From Clostridiales bacterium (GTDB lineage Bacteria > Bacillota > Clostridia > Clostridiales > Caloramatoraceae): 35,004 bases of DNA. The notes under the pieces are model-generated. The model was not told the origin of the DNA and searched no databases. It saw nothing but the letters and a program-made list of their open reading frames with translations. Of this stretch, positions 28,271 through 35,004 are shown piece after piece. The translations under genes were made by a program, and so were the position numbers. Numbering within the stretch: position 1 is the first letter of the stretch; the number at the start of each line of letters is the position of its first letter. Where the stretch lies: assembly GCA_029240935.1 (NCBI GenBank), contig JARDZI010000003.1, forward strand, positions 1 to 35,004, written 5' to 3'.

Positions 28271-29581
28271 GTGAAATTAACAAGGCAGTATTTTAATATA
28301 AAGGATATATTATGGGGAGACAGAACATCTCTCTTTGAGGGTATTCTCACTATTTGCAAGCAGGAGCTTAAGACCCAGGTTAAAGCACTATTTAAAGCAG
28401 TTGAGGATATAGACTTTGAAATTGTAAAACCAGGAGAAAACACCCGTATAATACATTTGCTAGACACCCTTCAGCCTATGTATAAGGAAAGTGGCAATGG
28501 GATGCAGTATTCTGGATTCTTTGGAAGCCCTGTTACAGTTGGAGATGGTGTAACAAATATACTTAGAGGGCTTACTGTCATGGAGAGTGCAGCTCTGCCA
28601 TGGAATGAGTCAAGTGCAAGCAGTGGTTTGCTTTATCCCAGGGATGCTATAATGGATATGACAGGACCTATTGCTGGATTTACTCCATTTAGCGAAACCA
28701 TTAACCTTGTTATTATATATAAATTAGCAAAGGATAAATCCTCAATAGAGTATGATAATGATATTCGTCTTATTGGAATTAAGATTTCCACTTATATTGC
28801 AGCATTAACAAAGAATATGATGCCAGATGAAAGTGTATGTTATACAATTGATGAGGTTAATCCTGAGCTGCCTAATGTTGTTTTGGTATGGCAGTGCCAG
28901 AATCAAGGACCATATTCAAACACATTTTTGTATGGACAAAGCATAGATAATCTTGTACCTACATTATTGCATCCTAATGAGCTATTAGATGGCTGTGTAG
29001 TAAGTGGAAACTATGTATGGCCTGCTTTTAAGGTACCAACCTATCTCCATACCAATCATCCTATAGTTATGGAGTTATACAAAAATCATGGAAAAACCCT
29101 GAATTTCCGAGGAGTAATATTCTGTCGAAGTCACAATCCAACCAATTGGCATAAGGAGAGATGTGCAAATTTTAACGTAAAGCTGGCAAAGTATCTGAAT
29201 GCCAATGGACTAATTATGGCATGGGAAGGTGGAGGCAATGCAGCTGTTGACGGCATGCTTACCATACAATGCGCAGAGAAAAATGGCATTAAGGCCTCTG
29301 GAATTACCTTTGAATTTGGCGGAAGTGATGGTACAGAAGGAATACTTCTAGTTGATGATGTACCAGAAGCCGATGCAATTATAAGTGGTGGATCCATTGA
29401 AAAGCATTACAAGCTGCCAGAGGTTGAAAGAGTGGTTGGAGGAGATGTTCTAAGGTTGAATAAGGAATCTGGTGGATTTTTTCCACCAGCTGATAAGTCG
29501 ATTGAGTTTGATACTACTACCCATCTTTATTTGTCTGGTAATCAATCTGGACATAGTAAGCTTTTTGCTGAAGCATATTGA
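28271..29581 (+). CDS. GrdE/GrdG/GrdI-like reductase component B partner lacking the canonical processing Cys
   Basis: VIIYKLAKDKSSIEYDNDIR, LPNVVLVWQCQNQGPYSNTFLYG, SGNYVW, HPIVMELYKNHGKTLNFRGVI; GTG 28271 with GGGAGG upstream. Confidence 0.85.
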   Translation: MKLTRQYFNIKDILWGDRTSLFEGILTICKQELKTQVKALFKAVEDIDFEIVKPGENTRIIHLLDTLQPMYKESGNGMQYSGFFGSPVTVGDGVTNILRGLTVMESAALPWNESSASSGLLYPRDAIMDMTGPIAGFTPFSETINLVIIYKLAKDKSSIEYDNDIRLIGIKISTYIAALTKNMMPDESVCYTIDEVNPELPNVVLVWQCQNQGPYSNTFLYGQSIDNLVPTLLHPNELLDGCVVSGNYVWPAFKVPTYLHTNHPIVMELYKNHGKTLNFRGVIFCRSHNPTNWHKERCANFNVKLAKYLNANGLIMAWEGGGNAAVDGMLTIQCAEKNGIKASGITFEFGGSDGTEGILLVDDVPEADAIISGGSIEKHYKLPEVERVVGGDVLRLNKESGGFFPPADKSIEFDTTTHLYLSGNQSGHSKLFAEAY

Positions 29582-29618
29582 TATATAAATCTTGTTATTC
29601 TATATAACCCAGTGAATT

Positions 29619-29765
29619 CATCCAGCTAAAGCTGGATATCGGGATTCAGGTGGGGGCTCTACCCAGCCTGAAGTCTTGGAAATTGATAAAGATTCTAGGC
29701 TTCCATGCCTGCAGGGGGAACTGTAACACTAACAGCCAGGCATGAAAACCTGCCGTTACAATATG
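29619..29765. other. Structured intergenic region with several inverted repeats
   Basis: atccagc-taaa-gctggat; ttcagg...cctgaa; tgtaac...gttaca enclosing aggcatgaaaacct. Confidence 0.5.
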
Positions 29766-29823
29766 TAATGCAATTTCTTTATCCTAGTATATATAGCTTA
29801 AAGTTGTTCGAGGAGGAATAAAA

Positions 29824-30975
29824 ATGATTTGCCGCATTTTTGGTAAAACTGGATTGAAGGTGTCTGAACTTGGCTTTGGCTGTATGCGTTTGCCTCTTGT
29901 CAGAGCTGATGTTAAATCCCAGTATGGTCATGAAGAAATAGATGTTCCCAAAACAACTGAAATTCTCCACTGGGCTATCGATAATGGAGTGAACTATATA
30001 GATACAGCATATTCCTATAACAATGGAAACAGCGAATTAGTTCTAGGACAGATACTAAAGGGTGGTTATAGGGAAAAGGTATATCTAGCGGACAAACTAC
30101 CAAGTTGGATGGTTCAGACAAGGGAAGATATGGATAGATTATTGAATGAATCTTTGAAAAGGCTGCAAACTGATTATATTGATTTTTATCTTGTTCATGC
30201 TGTTAATATACTGTTTTGGCCTAATCTTGTAAAGAATGGACTATTCGAGTTCCTTGATTCAGCCTTGGCTGATGGCAGGATACATTATGCTGGCTTCTCA
30301 TTTCACGATGATCTGGGTTTGTTCAAGGAAGTTGTGGATTCCTATCCATGGTCCTTTTGCCAGATTCAGTATAATTATCTAGACGAAAATTATCAGGCTG
30401 GCAAAGCTGGACTGGAGTATGCAGTAGACCGCGGACTTGGAGTAGTTATTATGGAGCCAATGCGTGGAGGCAGGCTAGCTTCCAATATCCCACCTGATGT
30501 ACATCAGCTATGGGAACAGTCAGAAATCAAGAGGAGCCCTCCTGAATGGGCACTACGTTTTCTATGGGATCATCCAGGTATTAGCGTGGTTTTGAGCGGA
30601 ATGAATGAAATGGAGCAGGTGAAGGAGAACGTCCGAATTGCGGGTCAAGCTCATCCAAACACTCTTACTATAGCAGAAAAGGCACTGATTGATAAGGTTA
30701 AAGCAATATACCATTCTAGAATGAAGGTTAATTGCACTGCCTGTCGCTATTGTATGCCATGCCCAGCAGGTGTGAACATTCCAAACTGCTTTGCCATGTT
30801 TAACAACGCCCATATGATGGACGATATTCCAACCTTTCAAACCTCTTATAATATACAAATTGGTTCGGATCATAATGCATCTAACTGCATTGAATGTGGA
30901 CACTGTGAAGAATTATGCCCACAAGGCATACCGATACGAGAAATGCTAAAGGAAACAACAAGGCTCTTTACATAA
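29824..30975 (+). CDS. Aldo/keto reductase with C-terminal 4Fe-4S motifs
   Basis: GFGCMRLPL, IDTAYSYNNGNSE; C-terminal CTACRYCMPCPAGVNIP and CIECGHCEELCPQ. Confidence 0.92.
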   Translation: MICRIFGKTGLKVSELGFGCMRLPLVRADVKSQYGHEEIDVPKTTEILHWAIDNGVNYIDTAYSYNNGNSELVLGQILKGGYREKVYLADKLPSWMVQTREDMDRLLNESLKRLQTDYIDFYLVHAVNILFWPNLVKNGLFEFLDSALADGRIHYAGFSFHDDLGLFKEVVDSYPWSFCQIQYNYLDENYQAGKAGLEYAVDRGLGVVIMEPMRGGRLASNIPPDVHQLWEQSEIKRSPPEWALRFLWDHPGISVVLSGMNEMEQVKENVRIAGQAHPNTLTIAEKALIDKVKAIYHSRMKVNCTACRYCMPCPAGVNIPNCFAMFNNAHMMDDIPTFQTSYNIQIGSDHNASNCIECGHCEELCPQGIPIREMLKETTRLFT

Positions 30976-30979
30976 AGAG

Positions 30980-31041
30980 TGGCAGCCATATGACTTATTA
31001 CTTATTCATGAATGAATAAGTAATAAGTCATATGGCTGCCA
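30980..31041. repeat. Palindromic family copy at the right boundary of the grd cluster
   Basis: tggcagccatatgacttattacttattcatgaatgaataagtaataagtcatatggctgcca, between convergent genes. Confidence 0.94.
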
Positions 31042-31048
31042 GTTATTA

Positions 31049-31717
31049 TTATATTAATACAAAGATGATAACTTCAAATACATTGGCAATAAAGTGTGAT
31101 ATTGTGCTAACCCATGCATTTTGTGTTTTATGGAAAACCACACCATATAAAAAACTGTTGATAAATATAATCAAAAGTCCGTAAGCTACTACTATAGGGT
31201 TTCCCTCTTTAAAATGTCCTAGAGTAAACAATAGTGATGAAGAGAGCAGCACAGGTATAATTGGTAGGGCTTTGCTTAACTGCTTTTGGAAGAATGCCCT
31301 CCATGCAATTTCTTCACCTAAAGCAAAAACGAAAAACTGAATTACTGAGGATATACTTAGTTCAATTGCTATAATGCCTCCTGCTCTTGTTATTTCATAT
31401 TCTATGTATTCAGGTAGAAATAATAATGAGATTACAATTGAAGCTGCATGGATAATTAAAGGAAGCATAATCCAGAACCAAATCTTTTTGTCCTTTATAC
31501 TAGTTCCAATTGCTTTAATATCAAGCCCACTTCCTCTAAATGGCTGTTTTTCGATAGTTTTATTGACAAAGAAAAAAATTACTCCAAGGAAGATTGCCCC
31601 TCCTGCAATACTTAGTCCGAACAAATTTGTAAAGGATAGAATTACCATTGCCAGCATTATGATTAAAGGTAATTTTTTTATACTTTTCATTAAAGGTGCT
31701 TTTTTAGCAGTTTCCAT
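31049..31717 (-). CDS. CPBP-family intramembrane metalloprotease
   Basis: GEEIAWRAFFQKQL and later FTLGHF, hydrophobic. Confidence 0.88.
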   Translation of the reverse strand: METAKKAPLMKSIKKLPLIIMLAMVILSFTNLFGLSIAGGAIFLGVIFFFVNKTIEKQPFRGSGLDIKAIGTSIKDKKIWFWIMLPLIIHAASIVISLLFLPEYIEYEITRAGGIIAIELSISSVIQFFVFALGEEIAWRAFFQKQLSKALPIIPVLLSSSLLFTLGHFKEGNPIVVAYGLLIIFINSFLYGVVFHKTQNAWVSTISHFIANVFEVIIFVLI

Positions 31718-31807
31718 ATGTTACCCTCCATTAAATAAATAATTTTTTTACAGGTTTCTTGCAACATCTTCAATATGATTGTTAAAAGTTCTTATTTATT
31801 CCCATAT

Positions 31808-33142
31808 TTATTTAAATCTTTCTTTTGGTATTTCAACTTTACTGGATTTTAAATAATGATCAAAGAATTGAAGTATATCTTCATTTGTTGTCTCAATGCA
31901 ATACCTAGCATCCACACTTGTATCCACAGCTCCTGTATCCAGCATCTTTGACAAGAAAGGTGAGATAATTGGTAAATCTGTAAAACTCAAGTGATCGGAG
32001 CCCTTAATCACCACTTGATAAGAGTTCAGAGCATTTCTAGAAGCAACCATGTTTGCATAAACAGCTTGAGACTCAATAGCCACATTATAATGGGATTCAT
32101 TATAGAAATTCATTATTGGTTTCGGATAAGGAATATCTGTAACAATATCTTGTCCATTTTCAAAGCCTATTATTTCTCCCAACATTGTACCATCAACTAC
32201 AATGACTGCGTCCACATCTTCGTCCTCTCTACCAATCTGTGCTGCAGTAGCACCGCCTATTGAATGACCAAAAAGTCCAATATGTTCTAAATCAATGCTT
32301 TGGTATACTGCATCAGCATTGGAGGAAGTAGTCATTTTTTTTATATAATCCAAAACAAATGTCATATCCTCTATTCTTAGCTTCAACCATTCTTGTGTCA
32401 GTTTATAGGTTTCCTCATCACTAATTTCTCCATTCTCAGCTTTCATAGCATTATTCATAAATTCCATATTGGCTATTATAGTTTTCCCATCCTCCTGCTT
32501 TGTCATAAAGGCATGATAGGTATGATCAATGCTGCATACAATATAACCATGGCTTGCCAATTCTTGATATGTGGAATAATTACTCATGCGATAGCCAAAT
32601 GAACCATGAGAAAAAACCACCAATGGAAATTTACCCCTTAGGATAGATTCTTTCCGTCCTGATTGATCTACCGGATACCAATATTGTATGGTTATTTTTC
32701 TGCTATCCTTCTCTTCTGTAAAATATTCTTCCCTTGATTCATCCGTCAAAGTATAGCTTTTGGTACCCACTGGATATTCTCCGGTTGGTTTAATATCATT
32801 GTATTGTGGGAATATGAGTACTGGAAGTACTGTTATCCCAATTAGTAAAACCTTGCTTATGGATCCAAATATTAACCTGATCTTTCTAGGTTCAGAGCTT
32901 GACCTCTTACGAACAAAAAAAAGTATCCCTAGAAGAGCCTGAATCCCCAAAACTAACCCCAGCATAAACCACTGAAAACCCCAATTGATAATTGGACTTA
33001 TGACAAGAAGAAGAAAGGTTAAAAATAATATAATACTTGTAATATGTTTTTCCTTTTTGAAGTTTGACTTTTTCAATAAACTTAATACCATAAAAACAAT
33101 TTCTACTAAAATTAATACCCCTAATACTATAGCTCCTAACAT
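31808..33142 (-). CDS. Membrane-anchored alpha/beta hydrolase, PAF-acetylhydrolase-like
   Basis: N-terminal transmembrane helices; VVFSHGSFGYR, IGLFGHSIGGATAAQ nucleophile elbow. Confidence 0.85.
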   Translation of the reverse strand: MLGAIVLGVLILVEIVFMVLSLLKKSNFKKEKHITSIILFLTFLLLVISPIINWGFQWFMLGLVLGIQALLGILFFVRKRSSSEPRKIRLIFGSISKVLLIGITVLPVLIFPQYNDIKPTGEYPVGTKSYTLTDESREEYFTEEKDSRKITIQYWYPVDQSGRKESILRGKFPLVVFSHGSFGYRMSNYSTYQELASHGYIVCSIDHTYHAFMTKQEDGKTIIANMEFMNNAMKAENGEISDEETYKLTQEWLKLRIEDMTFVLDYIKKMTTSSNADAVYQSIDLEHIGLFGHSIGGATAAQIGREDEDVDAVIVVDGTMLGEIIGFENGQDIVTDIPYPKPIMNFYNESHYNVAIESQAVYANMVASRNALNSYQVVIKGSDHLSFTDLPIISPFLSKMLDTGAVDTSVDARYCIETTNEDILQFFDHYLKSSKVEIPKERFK

Positions 33143-33153
33143 AATTTCTCCCC

Positions 33154-33720
33154 CTAATTTGTTTTTACCTGTACAAGAAAGGCTTCATAGGCTTCACTAT
33201 GTATTTTTTCTGCCTCCCCATCCGATAGAGTTATGCTCTTTGTAGCTATCAAGGATGCAATGCCATGTAAAAAGATCCATGTTTTCATATAAAGATTTTT
33301 AGCTGCATCCAGGCTAATCCCAAGGTTCCTGGAGGTTAATCTTGCTGCTTCTAAATTTCCTTCATCTGCAAACATGTCTGAAAATCCATTCAATCCAAAG
33401 CATTCTGACATAAACAATACTTGAAAAAGATTGCTCTCATTTCTTGCAAAAGCAATATATGCACGACCAATTTCATGAGAAAAATTCTCCCCATGGGCTC
33501 TGCTCATCGCATATTCATCAAAATACTTCCCCAGATACCCATAGAAATCCTTTTTTAAATCTGCCATGGAAGTATAATGGCTGAAAATAGGCTGAGTTGA
33601 GCATTCAATGACCTTTGCAAGGCTTCTGGCATTTACAGCTGCATAACCTTTTTTTCTGGTAATTTGTAAGGCTGCTTCTAGAATCATTTCTTTTGAAATC
33701 TTTTGTTTCGGTGGCATCAT
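33154..33720 (-). CDS. TetR-family regulator
   Basis: ISKEMILEAALQITRKKGYAAVNARSLAKVIECSTQPIFSHY helix-turn-helix. Confidence 0.92.
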   Translation of the reverse strand: MMPPKQKISKEMILEAALQITRKKGYAAVNARSLAKVIECSTQPIFSHYTSMADLKKDFYGYLGKYFDEYAMSRAHGENFSHEIGRAYIAFARNESNLFQVLFMSECFGLNGFSDMFADEGNLEAARLTSRNLGISLDAAKNLYMKTWIFLHGIASLIATKSITLSDGEAEKIHSEAYEAFLVQVKTN

Positions 33721-33733
33721 ATCACCTGCATTT

Positions 33734-33777
33734 TATAAAATTTGTTATATAACATATGTTATATAACAAATTTTATA
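33734..33777. promoter_or_regulatory. Perfect 44-bp palindrome, likely TetR operator
   Basis: tataaaatttgttatataacat|atgttatataacaaattttata, 13 bp upstream of the TetR start. Confidence 0.85.
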
Positions 33778-33795
33778 TTAGTATTTTAATTTTGT

Positions 33796-33810
33796 CAATG
33801 GCAGCCATTG
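33796..33810. repeat. Short relic related to the palindromic family
   Basis: caatggc-a-gccattg. Confidence 0.55.
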
Positions 33811-33909
33811 TTTATTGTCTACCTCTAGGATGAGGGATATAATAAAACTGAAGTCAGATGTGTAAACATTAAAATTATATATAAAATATTGTATTGGAGG
33901 TATGATTTG

Positions 33910-34476
33910 ATGACCCTCAATGAGACATTAAAAATTATTAAACATCGGAGGAGTGTCAGGAGCTTTAAAGATGAACAGATTAAGGATGAAGAATTACATT
34001 TGGTACTGGAGGCAGGGCTTTATGCGCCAAATGCCGGGGACCAGGCATGGCATTTTACAGTAATTCAAAACAAGGAACTGCTGGAAAGACTAAATCTTGC
34101 AGCAAAAGAAGCTGCCAAGCAAATGGATATTGAAGGTTTGAGGGAACTGGGGAATAATGAGAAGTTTAATTGCTTGTATGGTGCACCTACATTGATCATA
34201 GTCTCTGGAAATGAGCAGTCACCTGTACCCCTTGATGCAGATTGTGCTGCAGCAAATCAAAATTTGCTGCTTGCTGCAGAGTCAATTGGACTTGGATCCT
34301 GCTGGATTTTTTTTGTCATGTTAGCGTTTTATTCGCCACAGGGATCTGAATTACGAAAAGAATTGAAAATACCAGAGGGTTACAAACCCTACTGTTCAGC
34401 GGTGTTTGGATATAAGAAAGCTGAGGTTGTTAATGCAGAAGAGAGAAAGCCCAATCTTATTACATACATTAGATAA
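33910..34476 (+). CDS. Nitroreductase-family protein
   Basis: IIKHRRSVRSFKDEQIKDEEL, APNAGDQAWHF, AAESIGLGSCWI; ATG 33910 after GGAGG. Confidence 0.92.
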   Translation: MTLNETLKIIKHRRSVRSFKDEQIKDEELHLVLEAGLYAPNAGDQAWHFTVIQNKELLERLNLAAKEAAKQMDIEGLRELGNNEKFNCLYGAPTLIIVSGNEQSPVPLDADCAAANQNLLLAAESIGLGSCWIFFVMLAFYSPQGSELRKELKIPEGYKPYCSAVFGYKKAEVVNAEERKPNLITYIR

Positions 34477-34621
34477 TTTAACTGATAAGTTAGCTGTTTT
34501 AATTAAAATCAGTTAGGACATTTACTTAGTATACAGCTTTTAAGCAGCATCATGAGTAATGACACTGGAAACTGGAACTAGTGAAAATTAAACCTATAAA
34601 TAGATTGTGAAAGGAGAAATT

Positions 34622-34990
34622 ATGGAAGGAAACAGGACTACTTATAAATCAATTGATGAATATATTTTACAATTTCCTCCTGAGATACAGGATATACTTA
34701 ATACTTTAAGAAAGGTGATAAAGGAGGCAGCACCAGAGGCAAAAGAAAAGATAAGCTATCAAATGCCTACTTTTGATTTGCATGGAAACTTGGTGCATTT
34801 TGCTGCTCATAAAAATCACATAGGCTTTTATCCAGCTCCAAGTGGAGTTGAAGCATTCAAACAAGAACTCTCTGAGTATAAAAGTTCAAAAGGGGCAATA
34901 CAATTTCCAATAGAAAAGTCACTACCCTATGAATTAATAATCAGGATAGTTAAATTTAGAGTCGCTGAGAATATTAAAAAAGTGAAATAG
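34622..34990 (+). CDS. DUF1801/YdhG-like protein
   Basis: IDEYILQFPPEIQDILNTLRKVIKEAAPEAKEKISYQMPTF ... HIGFYPAPSG. Confidence 0.88.
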   Translation: MEGNRTTYKSIDEYILQFPPEIQDILNTLRKVIKEAAPEAKEKISYQMPTFDLHGNLVHFAAHKNHIGFYPAPSGVEAFKQELSEYKSSKGAIQFPIEKSLPYELIIRIVKFRVAENIKKVK

Positions 34991-35004
34991 GGAGTGGCAA
35001 TAAG

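Noticed and set aside
28053-28467. Minus-strand ORFs 28053..28283 and 28198..28467
   Set aside because: Antisense to the read-through tail and GrdE-like gene, with no recognisable protein motifs.
5-31041. Repeats as a CRISPR array
   Set aside because: Copies are kilobases apart, are long palindromes with no regular spacers, and no cas genes are seen.
34990-35004. Final gggagtggcaataag as another palindrome copy
   Set aside because: It has only a short agtggca match and is cut by the window edge; not enough sequence to support it.

Overview
This AT-rich, low-GC Firmicute (Clostridia-like) chromosomal window has about 28 genes. Its most notable content is an 11.4-kb catabolic cluster at about 19.5-31.0 kb. 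The order is a divergent SorC-family regulator, DhnA/LsrF-type aldolase, zinc MDR dehydrogenase, APC amino-acid permease, RibF-like flavokinase/FAD synthetase, aldehyde dehydrogenase, a selenoprotein GrdB/F/H-like reductase subunit, a GrdE/G/I-like partner, and an aldo/keto reductase with Fe-S motifs. The supplied ORF track truncates the Grd subunit at an in-frame TGA (27985-27987). Read as selenocysteine, the ORF continues through UGTCTRCG to TAG at 28264-28266, with a perfect 6-bp stem/GGU-loop hairpin 12 nt after the TGA. By my recalled alignment, the GrdE-like partner has Tyr248 where canonical GrdE has the pyruvoyl-forming Cys (GNCVSAC). No GrdA, GrdC or GrdD is in the window. This suggests a divergent Grd-type reductase with an unknown substrate. 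The second theme is a dispersed family of long, near-perfect palindromes (GGCAGCCATATGACTTATTACTTATT...). It has at least 8 full copies plus partial ones, placed at gene boundaries, with symmetric copy-specific changes and two copies exactly flanking the Grd cluster. Other content includes a DUF169 plus NitT/TauT-type ABC transporter operon, a two-component system, large secreted proteins, an OhrR/Gpx pair, a truncated hydrolase next to a half palindrome, a MerR gene with a 19-bp-spacer dyad promoter, and a TetR gene next to a perfect 44-bp palindrome. All family calls come from reading motifs by eye. No database search was run.
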